Below the pieces are notes generated by a model, which was given only the letters and a program-made list of their open reading frames with translations, made no database searches and had not been told where the DNA came from. Of a DNA stretch of 64,000 bases, positions 33,830 to 42,283 are shown one piece after another (the stretch's first letter is position 1; each line of letters opens with the position of its first letter). The position numbers and the translations under genes are program-made. The DNA comes from Sphaerisporangium siamense (GTDB lineage: Bacteria; Actinomycetota; Actinomycetes; Streptosporangiales; Streptosporangiaceae), in NCBI RefSeq assembly GCF_014205275.1, contig NZ_JACHND010000001.1, positions 3,782,001-3,846,000 on the forward strand. The letters are read 5' to 3'.

Positions 33830-34713
33830 CGGGCGCTCCTGCGCTGGAGGGGCAGGTAGACGGCCATGACCAGGCCGGCGACCACGATCATGTCGAGGCT
33901 GAGGGCCAGGGCCACGTTCTCGTGGCCGATCAGGACGTTGCCGGCCAGCGCGTCGGCGATCTGCAGCGTGACCAGCGGGACGACGGTGCCGACCATGGCG
34001 GCGGCGGTCGCGTAGGCGGCGAAGGCGCCGCCGAACAGCAGGACCACGCCGCCGAGCAGGCTCGGGGTGAGCACGGGGATCCCGACGTGCCGCCAGAACT
34101 GCCAGGTGGTGGCGCCGTTGTTCTGCGCCGCCTCCCGCCACTGGGGCCGCAGCCCGTCCAGCGCGGGCACGATGACCAGCACCATCAGCGGGACGGAGAA
34201 GTACAGGTACACCAGCACCAGGCCCCAGAAGCTGTAGAGGTTCCAGCCGAGGTCGCCGAGGCCGAGGCGCGTGGTGAGCACGCCGGAGTTGCCGAGCGTG
34301 GCGATCCAGGCGAAGGCGAGCGGGACGCCGCCGAAGTTGGCGAGCACGCCCGAGGCGGTGAGCACCGCCTCGCGCAGGGCCCGCAGGCGCGAGGTGACCA
34401 CGGCCTGGGCGAGGAAGGTGCCGAGCACGGCGCCGGCGACCGCGACGACGGCCGACAGCTTCACGCTGCTGAGCATCGCGGTGAGGTAGGCGCCTCGCAG
34501 GGACTCGGCCAGGTTGGCCGTGCTGGGGGCGCCGCCCGCGGTGAACGCGCCGCCGAGCAGCGCGGCGGCGGGGACGCCGAAGGCCAGGCCGGCGAAGACC
34601 AGCAGGGGCAGTGCCCCGGTCCAGCCGGCGGAGCGGGTGCGGGCCCTGCCGCCGCCCTCGCCCCTGCTCTTCAGGGGGAGGGCGGCGGGGGCCGCAGAGG
34701 TGGTCTCGATCAT
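33817..34713 (-). CDS. ABC importer permease
   Basis: The protein has 298 residues with six membrane segments. The EAA loop is REAAQNNGATTWQFWRHVGI, then PVLTPSLLGG. It resembles PotB-like permeases. It lies 7 nt downstream of the substrate-binding protein gene and overlaps the next permease gene by 13 nt. Confidence 0.9.
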   Translation of the reverse strand: MIETTSAAPAALPLKSRGEGGGRARTRSAGWTGALPLLVFAGLAFGVPAAALLGGAFTAGGAPSTANLAESLRGAYLTAMLSSVKLSAVVAVAGAVLGTFLAQAVVTSRLRALREAVLTASGVLANFGGVPLAFAWIATLGNSGVLTTRLGLGDLGWNLYSFWGLVLVYLYFSVPLMVLVIVPALDGLRPQWREAAQNNGATTWQFWRHVGIPVLTPSLLGGVVLLFGGAFAAYATAAAMVGTVVPLVTLQIADALAGNVLIGHENVALALSLDMIVVAGLVMAVYLPLQRRSARWLR

Positions 34714-34720
34714 CGGCGGG

Positions 34721-35887
34721 TCAGCCGGAGACCGCCGCGCCCCAGCCCGCGGCGAGGACTTCCTTGGCCTTGGTGACCTGCGCGTCGGTCGGGAACTCGG
34801 GGGTGCCCTCGACCTTCGGCAGCTTGGCGACCAGCGCGGCGTCGGCGCTGCCGTCGGACTGCATGGACGGCAGGAGCACGGGGCGGGCGTACCCCTTCAG
34901 CCAGAGGTTCTGGCCTTCGGTGCTGTAGAGGAACTCCTCCCACAGGCGGGCGGCGGCCGGGTGGGGGGCCCACTTGTTGATCGCCTGCGCGTAGAAGTTG
35001 GCGTACTTGCCGTCGGCCGGGACGGTGACCTTCCAGTCCACGCCCTTGGCGGCGAACTGGTCGGTGTAGCCGGAGTTGAGGTAGTCCCAGTCGATGCTGA
35101 TCGGCGTCTCGCCGTTCTGCACGGTCGCGGGGGTCGACTCGACGGGGTTGTAGTTGCCCGCCGCCTTGAGCTTCTTGAAGAAGTCGAGGCCAGGCTGGAT
35201 GTCGTCGAAGGAGCCGCCGTCGGCCAGCGCGGCGGCGAACACGCCGGCGAACGCGGAGCCGGACTTGGTCGGGTTGCCGTTCATCGCGACCTTGCCCTTG
35301 TACTCGGGCTTGAGCAGGTCGGCGAAGGTCTGCGGGCAGGCCGGGATGCGCTTGGCGTCGCAGCCGATGGAGACGTAGCCGCCGTAGTCGTTGTACCAGT
35401 TGCCCTGGGCGTCCTTCTGCCCCTCGGGGATCTTGTCGAAGGACCGCACCTTGTACGGCGCGAACAGGCCCTCTCTGGCGCCGCTGAGGGCGAACGCCGT
35501 GCCGAGGTCGAGCACGTCGGGAGCGCGGTCCTGGCCCTTGCGGGTCTTGACGGCGTTGATCTCGTCCGCGCTGGAGCCGTCGGGGTTCTCGCTGTTGACC
35601 TTGATGCCGTACTTCTCGCCGAACGTCTTGATGATCTCCCCGTAGTTCGCCCAGTCCGGGGGCAGGGTGATGACGTTGAGCTGCCCCTCCTTCTTCGCCG
35701 CCTCGACGAGCTTGTCGAGGCCGCCGAGGTCGGCCGCGGAGGTCGCGGTCGCGGCGGAGTTCGCGGTGGAGGAGGAGGCACCGGTCTGCGCGCCGGTGGC
35801 CGGGGCGGACCCGCAGGCCGCGCCGAGAGAAGTCGCGACGGTAAGGACGGCGGCCAGGCCGACGATACGCGTTCGTGATGATTGCAC
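34721..35887 (-). CDS. ABC importer substrate-binding lipoprotein
   Basis: The protein has 388 residues from GTG 35887 with GGGAG 6 nt upstream. The signal peptide TRIVGLAAVLTVATSLGAAC ends in a lipobox-like Cys at about residue 26. The mature part (GLDKLVEAAKKEGQLNVITL, VSIGCDAKRIPACPQTFADL, INKWAPHPAAARLWEEFLYS) is the extracellular solute-binding family 1/8 fold of PotD, FbpA and PhnS. The substrate may be a polyamine, Fe3+ or a phosphonate; sequence alone does not decide. It is first gene of the operon. The long Ser/Thr/Ala linker after the Cys is usual for actinobacterial lipoproteins. Confidence 0.9.
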   Translation of the reverse strand: MQSSRTRIVGLAAVLTVATSLGAACGSAPATGAQTGASSSTANSAATATSAADLGGLDKLVEAAKKEGQLNVITLPPDWANYGEIIKTFGEKYGIKVNSENPDGSSADEINAVKTRKGQDRAPDVLDLGTAFALSGAREGLFAPYKVRSFDKIPEGQKDAQGNWYNDYGGYVSIGCDAKRIPACPQTFADLLKPEYKGKVAMNGNPTKSGSAFAGVFAAALADGGSFDDIQPGLDFFKKLKAAGNYNPVESTPATVQNGETPISIDWDYLNSGYTDQFAAKGVDWKVTVPADGKYANFYAQAINKWAPHPAAARLWEEFLYSTEGQNLWLKGYARPVLLPSMQSDGSADAALVAKLPKVEGTPEFPTDAQVTKAKEVLAAGWGAAVSG

Positions 35888-36072
35888 GCTTGCTCCCACT
35901 TTCGGAGGTTGTGGGATGAACGTAGAAGAGCAGGGACAACGGCTCGCGACTACTTCCCGGCGCGCGGGTTTCTTCGTGTGAACAGCTGGTGACATGGTTC
36001 CGGCCCGCCGGGGCGATCGTGACCGGACGATGACGTGCCCGCGGCCTGTGGTGATTTGCCCTCCGGGGCTCT

Positions 36073-36088
36073 GGGAACGTATGTTCGA
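36073..36088. promoter_or_regulatory. LexA (SOS) box upstream of DUF6504-dnaE2
   Basis: GGGAAC-GTAT-GTTCGA compares with the actinobacterial SOS consensus TCGAAC-N4-GTTCGA: one perfect half-site and four of six in the other. It lies 65 bp upstream of TTG 36153 and ahead of dnaE2, a known SOS gene in mycobacteria and Streptomyces. This gene context raises confidence well above that of the motif alone. Confidence 0.75.
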
Positions 36089-36152
36089 AGTAGCACCACC
36101 CGCCTTCCCCCGGGTGCTCCAAGTTCCAGAGGCCCAGGGAGAAGAAGCGCCA

Positions 36153-36419
36153 TTGAGCAGAATCTACGGCGATCCCATCGAGGTGTGGACGCGCGACGGC
36201 GAGCCCGCCCGCTTCGTGTGGCGCGACCGGCTCTACGTCGTCCGCCGCGCCCTCGACCACTGGGTGACCTCCCGCGAGTGGTGGAAGATCTCCGAGACCG
36301 ACCCGGGTGAGCGCCGCTTCTGGCGGGTGGAGGCCAGCCCCGGCGGAGACACCGGCACCTACGAGCTGCGCTTCGACACCGCGAGCGGCGGCTGGCTGCT
36401 GCTGAGGGCGTGGGACTGA
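36153..36419 (+). CDS. DUF6504 family protein
   Basis: The protein has 88 residues from TTG 36153, with GGGAGAAG ending 8 nt upstream. Longer starts would lie within or before the SOS box. The sequence (LSRIYGDPIEVWTRDGEPAR, HWVTSREWWK, GTYELRFDTASGGWLLLRAW) is that of the small protein commonly found in imuB-dnaE2 operons. It is probably an accessory of the mutagenic polymerase, but the role is unproven. The stop overlaps the dnaE2 ATG by 1 nt. Confidence 0.8.
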   Translation: MSRIYGDPIEVWTRDGEPARFVWRDRLYVVRRALDHWVTSREWWKISETDPGERRFWRVEASPGGDTGTYELRFDTASGGWLLLRAWD

Positions 36420-39400
36420 TGTTCGCCCACCTCCACGTCGCCTCCGCCTACTCCCTGCGGTACGGCTCCGCCTTCCCCAAGGACCTGGTCGCCCGCGCGG
36501 CCGGGCACGGCATGGACATCCTCGCGCTGACCGACCGCGACGGCCTGTACGGCGCGGTCAAGCACGTCCAGGCGTGCTTCGAGGCCGGCCTGCGGCCCGT
36601 CGTCGGCGTCGACCTGCTCCTGGACGGTTCCCCGGGCGACGACGGCGACGGCGACAGAGTCACCGTGCTGGCCAGGGCGGACGGCTGGGCGCACCTGTGC
36701 CGTCTCACCACCGCCGCCCACCACGCGGGGGAGCGCGGCGAGCCCCGCCTCACCCGCGAGCTGGCCGGCCGCCACGCCGACGGGCTGCTGGTCATGCTCG
36801 GCCCCCGCTCCGACGTGGGCCGCGCCGTGGCCGGGCGCCGCGACGGCCGGGCGCGCGAGCTGCTCGCCGCCTGGCGGGCCGCCGTCCCCGACGTGGTGGT
36901 CGAGGTCGTCGACCAGTTCGGGCACCGGGAGGCGAGCACCGCCGCGCGCATGATCGCCCTGGCCGAGTCGGCGGGCGTGCCCGCCGTGCTGACCAACGCC
37001 GTGCGCCACCTGGACCCGGGGGACTACCGCGTCGGCGACGTGCTGGACGCCGCGCGCAAGCTCGTCCCCCTGCACACGCGCCACCTGGAGCACTCCGCCT
37101 CCCACGCCTATCTCAAGAGCGGCGAGGAGATGGGGCGTGTGGCCCTGCGGATCTGCGGCGGCGACCAGGCCCGCGCGTCCCGGCTGCTCGCCCGCACGCG
37201 GGAGACCGCCGAGCGGTGCGCGCTGGACCCCTTGGAGGTCCTGGCGCTGCGCGGCGGGCGGGAGCGGCTCCACCTGCCCGAGGTCGACGGCGACGCCGTC
37301 CCCCTGCTGCGCGGCCGGTGCGAGGAGGGCCTGGTGGCCCGGGGGATGGAACGGTCCAGCGAGGCGCGCGAGCGGCTGGAAGACGAGCTGCGCGTGATCG
37401 AGGCGAAGCAGCTGTCCGGCTATTTCACGGTCGTCTCCGACATCACCGACATGATCCGCCGAATGGGCGTGCGCTGCGCGATCCGCGGCTCGGGCGCCGG
37501 CAGCCTGGTCAACTACCTCATCCGCATCGGCGAGGTGAACCCCCTCGAACACGGCCTCCTCATGGAGCGCTTCCTGTCCGAAGGCCGCAAAGGGCTGCCC
37601 GACATCGACGTGGACGTGGAGTCCGCGCGCCGCCTGGACTGCTACCGCGCCATCCTGGACCGCTACGGCGAGGACCGTGTCGCCTGCGTCTCCATGATGG
37701 AGACCTACCGCGCCCGCAGCGCCATCCGCGACGTCGGCGCCGCCATGGGCCTGCCCCCGCACGAGATCGACGTCATCGCCAAGGCGTTCCCGCACATCAG
37801 GGCCAGGCAGATCCGCGCCGCCCTGTCCGACCTTCCCGAACTGCGCGACAGCGGCCTCGGCGACCGCGCCCTGGCCACGATGTTCGAGCTCGCCGAAAAG
37901 CTGGACGGCCTGCCCCGGCACATCGCCCTGCACCCCTGCGGCGTGCTCGTCGGCAACTCCGGCCTGCGCGACCGCACCCCGGTCGAACGCAGCCTGCTGG
38001 AGTTCCCGATGAGCCAGTTCGACAAGGAGGACGTCGAGGAGGCCGGGCTGCTGAAGCTCGACGTGCTCGGCGTGCGCATGCAGTCGGCGATGGCGTACGC
38101 TCTCGGCGAGATCAGGCGGGTGGACGGCGAGGACGTCGACCTGGACCGGGGCGTCCCCCGGGACGACCGGGCGACCTACGACATGATCCGCACCGGGCAC
38201 ACGCTCGGCTGCTTCCAGATCGAGTCCCCCGGCCAGCGGGAACTGGTGTCCAAGCTGGAGCCCCGTACCATGCACGACCTGATCGTCGACATCTCGCTGT
38301 TCCGGCCGGGCCCGGTCAACTCCGACATGGTCACCCCTTACCTGGAGGCCAGGCACGGCTGGCGCGAGCCGTCCTACCCGCACCCGAGGCTCAGGCCCGC
38401 GCTGCGCGAGACCCACGGCGTCGTCATCTTCCACGAGCAGGTCCTGCGGGTCGTCGACGCCATGACCGGCTGCGGGCTGTCGGAGGCCGAGAGCGTCCGC
38501 CGCGCGCTGTCCTCGCCCGAAGGGCGCGAGGCGGTCCGCGCGTGGTGGGAGGGCGCGGTGCTCCCCGAGTTCGACCGCGAGACCACCGACCGCGCCTGGA
38601 AGGTGCTCGACGCGTTCGGCTCGTTCGGGTTCTGCAAGGCGCACGCCGCCGCGTTCGCGCTCCCCACCTACCAGTCGGCCTGGCTGAAACGCCACCACGC
38701 CGCCGCGTTCTTCGCCGGGGTGCTCACCCACGAACCGGGCATGTACCCCAACCGGGTCATCCTCGACGAGGCCCGCCAGTGCGGGGTGGCCGTCCTGCCC
38801 CTGGACGTCAACCGCTCGGGACGGCAGTGGCTCGTCGAGCGGTGCCCCGCCCCGCCCTCCGACGCCCCGCCCGAAGACCCTCCCCGCCGCGTCGGCGAGG
38901 GGTACGGCCTGCGGGTGCCGTTCTCGTCGGTCAAGGGCGTCAGCGAGGCCGAGGTCGAGCGCATGGTCGCCGGGCGGCCGTACACCTCGCTCGCCGACTT
39001 CTGGGAGCGCGCCCGGCCGTCACGGCCGGTCGCCGAGCGCATCGTGCAGGTCGGCGGCCTCGACGCGCTGTACGGGCTGCACCCCGGAGGGCCGCGCTGG
39101 CGGCCGGGCGAGCTGACGCGGCGCGACCTGCTCGCCCAGGTCGGCACCCTGGAGCGCGCCTCGGCGACGGGCGTGCGCGCCGCGCGGCGCGCCGGGACCG
39201 GACGCGCCAGGGCCCAGCCTCCCCCCGAGGCCGGAACGGACGCCGTGCAGATCCCGATGGGCTTCACCGAGCACGTCCGGCCGGGCGAGCTGCCCGAGAT
39301 GACCGAGGCGGAGGCCGTGCAGGCCGAGCTGGAGATCCTCGGCATGGACGTCAGCCACCACATCATCGCCTTCCACGAGGACCTGCTCGCCGCGATCGGC

Positions 39401-40027
39401 GTCGTCAGGGCCTCGGAGCTGCTCACGATGCGCAACGGCGCCGAGATCCTCGTCGCCGGGGTGAAGGTCGCCACCCAGACCCCGGCCGTGCGCTCGGGGC
39501 AGCGCGTCGTCTTCACCACCCTGGACGACGCCACCGGGCCGATCGACCTGACCTTCTTCGAGTCCGTGCAGGGCCACTGCGCCGCCACGCTGTTCGGGTC
39601 GTGGCTGCTGGTCGCCAAGGGCGCCGTGCGGCGGGTCGGGGCCCGCGCCGTCTCGCTGCGCGCCCTGGACTGCTGGAACCTCGTCGAGCTCGACGAGATC
39701 TGGCGCACCGAGGGAATCGACGCGGTGCGCGCGGTGCTGGGCGCCGCCCCCGCGAACCGGGGCGGGGTCGGCGGGCGGCCCCTGGACTACGGCAACGGCT
39801 ACCGGCTCTCACCGTACGCCGACATCGGCCCGGCCTCGGGCGTGCGGACCGCGCCGCGCAAGCTGTGGCACGCCAGCCCCGGCAGCTCGGGGCCGCCGCC
39901 CGCGCCGCAGCGCCTGGACCTCAATCCCGGGCCGGGTACGTGTGCCGGGGGAGCGAGCGCAGGGCGGGCAGCAGCTTCAGGCGGGGCGCGATCCCCGAAG
40001 GACGCGCGCTCATCCGCGCCTCGGTGA
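36419..40027 (+). CDS. dnaE2: Error-prone DNA polymerase III alpha subunit DnaE2
   Basis: The protein has 1202 residues, slightly longer than the usual 1050-1100. The PHP domain begins at FAHLHVASAYSLRYGSAFPK. The palm has GLPDIDVDVES with two catalytic Asp (about 395-397) and the third in LLKLDVLGVRM (about 547). FGSFGFCKAHAAAFALPTYQ and the HhH/OB region (AEILVAGVKVATQTPAVRSG) follow. The C-terminal 45 residues after LWHASPGSSG are Pro/Ala/Gly-rich and lack family similarity. DnaE2 performs translesion synthesis during SOS, with ImuA' and ImuB. Neither of these genes is in the window. The 3' end overlaps the convergent DUF4328 gene by 107 nt. Confidence 0.95.
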   Translation: MFAHLHVASAYSLRYGSAFPKDLVARAAGHGMDILALTDRDGLYGAVKHVQACFEAGLRPVVGVDLLLDGSPGDDGDGDRVTVLARADGWAHLCRLTTAAHHAGERGEPRLTRELAGRHADGLLVMLGPRSDVGRAVAGRRDGRARELLAAWRAAVPDVVVEVVDQFGHREASTAARMIALAESAGVPAVLTNAVRHLDPGDYRVGDVLDAARKLVPLHTRHLEHSASHAYLKSGEEMGRVALRICGGDQARASRLLARTRETAERCALDPLEVLALRGGRERLHLPEVDGDAVPLLRGRCEEGLVARGMERSSEARERLEDELRVIEAKQLSGYFTVVSDITDMIRRMGVRCAIRGSGAGSLVNYLIRIGEVNPLEHGLLMERFLSEGRKGLPDIDVDVESARRLDCYRAILDRYGEDRVACVSMMETYRARSAIRDVGAAMGLPPHEIDVIAKAFPHIRARQIRAALSDLPELRDSGLGDRALATMFELAEKLDGLPRHIALHPCGVLVGNSGLRDRTPVERSLLEFPMSQFDKEDVEEAGLLKLDVLGVRMQSAMAYALGEIRRVDGEDVDLDRGVPRDDRATYDMIRTGHTLGCFQIESPGQRELVSKLEPRTMHDLIVDISLFRPGPVNSDMVTPYLEARHGWREPSYPHPRLRPALRETHGVVIFHEQVLRVVDAMTGCGLSEAESVRRALSSPEGREAVRAWWEGAVLPEFDRETTDRAWKVLDAFGSFGFCKAHAAAFALPTYQSAWLKRHHAAAFFAGVLTHEPGMYPNRVILDEARQCGVAVLPLDVNRSGRQWLVERCPAPPSDAPPEDPPRRVGEGYGLRVPFSSVKGVSEAEVERMVAGRPYTSLADFWERARPSRPVAERIVQVGGLDALYGLHPGGPRWRPGELTRRDLLAQVGTLERASATGVRAARRAGTGRARAQPPPEAGTDAVQIPMGFTEHVRPGELPEMTEAEAVQAELEILGMDVSHHIIAFHEDLLAAIGVVRASELLTMRNGAEILVAGVKVATQTPAVRSGQRVVFTTLDDATGPIDLTFFESVQGHCAATLFGSWLLVAKGAVRRVGARAVSLRALDCWNLVELDEIWRTEGIDAVRAVLGAAPANRGGVGGRPLDYGNGYRLSPYADIGPASGVRTAPRKLWHASPGSSGPPPAPQRLDLNPGPGTCAGGASAGRAAASGGARSPKDARSSAPR

Positions 40028-40598
40028 CCTCGTGGACCGTCACCGCACACAGCAGCGCGGCCAGCACCGCCACCGCGAGCTCGGGCACGCCGAGCCCGGT
40101 GAGGTCCTTGCCCTGCGGGGCGCCCGTCACGGGCAGCCGCGACCCGATGAGGAACAGGATGCCGAGCCAGCTCGCCCACCAGGCGGCGAGCATCGCGATC
40201 CACACCTTGCGGCGGCCCTCGCGCAGCCCCGCGTCCTCGCGCAGGGCGTGCAGCAGCAGCGCCGGCGCCGCCAGGTTCAGCACGGGGACGAACCAGGCGA
40301 TGGCGATCATGCCCGGTGTCGCGCCGGCCTGCCGCAGCCACGCGAAGTACGAGAACCCGGCCGCGACCGTGGCCGCCGCCACCAGAAGGATCAGCACCGC
40401 GAACCAGGTCATCGCGCCCGTGACGGCCGCCGCGCCCGGCGCGGCGGGGTCGGCGCCGAGCCGCGCGACGTGCCGGGCCAGCGCCTCGCCCCGGGCCCGC
40501 TCGAAGACGACCAGGCAGGCGAACGTGGCGATCTGGGCCGCGAGCGCCAGGTAGACGCCGACCGCCGACCTGCGCACTGAGGATCGGGCATAGCGCAT
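39921..40598 (-). CDS. DUF4328 membrane protein
   Basis: The protein has 225 residues with about five membrane segments. The family motif is present: MIAIAWFVPVLNLAAPALLL. Other landmarks are FSYFAWLRQAGATPG and VWIAMLAAWWASWLGILFLI. Function unknown. The C-terminal 35 residues are encoded opposite the last codons of dnaE2. Confidence 0.82.
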   Translation of the reverse strand: MRYARSSVRRSAVGVYLALAAQIATFACLVVFERARGEALARHVARLGADPAAPGAAAVTGAMTWFAVLILLVAAATVAAGFSYFAWLRQAGATPGMIAIAWFVPVLNLAAPALLLHALREDAGLREGRRKVWIAMLAAWWASWLGILFLIGSRLPVTGAPQGKDLTGLGVPELAVAVLAALLCAVTVHEVTEARMSARPSGIAPRLKLLPALRSLPRHTYPARD

Positions 40599-40752
40599 GT
40601 CTCTCTCCCCCCGGCATGCGCCTCGGTCGTGTTCGCTCTGCGACGTAGCGCGACGCCTGACTCACTCCTATCCAGGAGATCGCCGCGCTAATCGGCGAGC
40701 CGGGGGAGAGATCCCGGACCCTCCGCGAGATGATCTGAGGTTCGTCCGGCGG

Positions 40753-41397
40753 TCAGCGCACGACGCCGGACTCCCACGCCCACGCGGCGGTCTCGACGCG
40801 GTTACGGACGCCCAGTTTCGCCTGGATGCTGCTGAGATGCGTCTTCACCGTGGACAGGGAGACGAACAGCTCGGCCGCGACCTCCTGGTTGGTCCGGCCC
40901 CGCGCGACCAGCCGCACGACGTCGTACTCCCGCTCGGTCAGCGGCTCGCGCGGCGGCCTTCCCTGGCGGGCCGCGGGCCGGGCCAGGTGTTGCAGCAGGC
41001 GCACCGTCACCGACGGCGAGACCAGGGCGTCGCCGTTGGCGGCGGCGCGGACCGCCTCGATCAGCAGGGTGGGCCCGCTGTCCTTCAGCAGGAACCCGCA
41101 CGCGCCCGCCCGCAGCGCGCCGTACACGTACTCGTCCAGGTCGAAGGTGGTGACGATCACCACGCGCATGGGGTCGGGGACGCCGGGACCCGCGAGGATC
41201 TTGGTGACCTCCAGGCCGTCGAGCCGGGGCATCCGGATGTCCAGCAGGCACACGTCGGGGCGCAGCCTGCGGGCCTGCTCCACCGCCGCCGCGCCGTCGG
41301 CGACCGCCGCGACGACCTCGATGTCCGGCTGGGCGTCGAGGATCATCTGGAATCCGGTTCGCACAAGCTCCTGGTCATCCGCGACGAGTACCCTCAC
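40753..41397 (-). CDS. NarL/LuxR-type response regulator
   Basis: The protein has 214 residues from GTG 41397. The receiver domain has the acidic pair in VLVADDQELVRTGFQMIL, the phosphoacceptor Asp in VCLLDIRMPRLDGLEV (about 53), Thr in VIVTTFDLDEYVYGAL and Lys in GFLLKDS. The LuxR HTH is LTEREYDVVRLVARGRTNQE, then VSLSTVKTHLSSIQAKLGV. No histidine kinase gene is adjacent on either side, which is unusual for this class. It is divergent from an ABC exporter that it may control. Confidence 0.93.
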   Translation of the reverse strand: MRVLVADDQELVRTGFQMILDAQPDIEVVAAVADGAAAVEQARRLRPDVCLLDIRMPRLDGLEVTKILAGPGVPDPMRVVIVTTFDLDEYVYGALRAGACGFLLKDSGPTLLIEAVRAAANGDALVSPSVTVRLLQHLARPAARQGRPPREPLTEREYDVVRLVARGRTNQEVAAELFVSLSTVKTHLSSIQAKLGVRNRVETAAWAWESGVVR

Positions 41398-41575
41398 CCG
41401 CCCGATTCTGCCAGCCCCCGGGCACGGCCGCCGCCGCACGGGCGAGCGGCGGCGGGCGGATCGACCGGCGCGGGCGGGTGCGGCGTGCGGGTCGGTCATT
41501 CGGCCGACCGCCGGGCCGCCGGATCCGACGGGCGGCCGATCCGCGGGGCGGCACCGCCCGGCCATGCTCGGGGAC

Positions 41576-42283
41576 ATGTCCGCGCACATCGTTCTGGAAG
41601 GCCGTGGCCTCAGGAAGAGCTTCGGTACCGCCACCGCCCTCGCCGGCGTCGATCTCGCGATCGGCCGCGGCGAGGCCGTCGCCGTCATGGGTCCCAGCGG
41701 CTCGGGGAAATCGACCCTGCTCCATTGCCTCGCCGGGATCATGAAGCCGGACTCCGGCGAGGTCCACCTGCTCGGCGAGCGGATCGACGCGCTCGGCGAG
41801 CGCCGCCGCAGCGCGCTGCGCCGCACCCGTTTCGGCTTCGTCTTCCAGTTCGGCCAGCTCCTGCCCGAGCTGCCCGCGGACGAGAACGTCGCGCTGCCCC
41901 TCATGCTCGGCGGCACGTCGCGGGCCCAGGCCGTGCGGCAGGCCCGGTCGTGGTTCGGCCCGCTCGGGCTGGCCGGGCTGGAGGGACGCCGCCCGGGCGA
42001 GCTGTCCGGCGGGCAGGCCCAGCGCGTGGCAATCGCCCGGGCGCTCGTCACCCGGCCCGCCGTCGTCTTCGCCGACGAGCCCACCGGCGCGCTCGACCAG
42101 GCCACCGGCCAGGACACCATGCGCCTGCTCGTCGAGGCCGCCAAGCACAACGACGCCTGCCTGGTCGTCGTCACCCACGACCCCGCCGTCGCCGCCTGGT
42201 GCGACCGCGTGGCCGAGGTGCGCGACGGCCTCATCGTCCCCCCGCACGCGGCGCGCGCCGCGGGCCAGGGGAGGACGGCGTGA
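41576..42283 (+). CDS. ABC transporter ATP-binding protein (MacB/LolD type)
   Basis: The protein has 235 residues. Walker A is GPSGSGKSTLLHCLAG, the Q-loop is FGFVFQFGQLLPEL, the signature is LSGGQAQRVAIARALV, and Walker B is VVFADEPTGALDQ. It belongs to the group energising FtsX-like permeases. The next gene overlaps by 4 nt (GTGA). Export of lipids, peptides or antibiotics is usual. The adjacent orphan response regulator suggests stress-induced expression. Confidence 0.93.
   Translation: MSAHIVLEGRGLRKSFGTATALAGVDLAIGRGEAVAVMGPSGSGKSTLLHCLAGIMKPDSGEVHLLGERIDALGERRRSALRRTRFGFVFQFGQLLPELPADENVALPLMLGGTSRAQAVRQARSWFGPLGLAGLEGRRPGELSGGQAQRVAIARALVTRPAVVFADEPTGALDQATGQDTMRLLVEAAKHNDACLVVVTHDPAVAAWCDRVAEVRDGLIVPPHAARAAGQGRTA

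Noticed and set aside
36359-38731. 790-codon open frame on the minus strand of dnaE2
   Set aside because: It is the mirror of the third-position GC bias of dnaE2; no domain is recognisable and dnaE2 itself is certain.
36574-40554. 1326-codon open frame on the plus strand in another frame of dnaE2
   Set aside because: Arg/Pro/Ala-only composition is typical of a frame shadow. It crosses into the DUF4328 gene and has no start signal.
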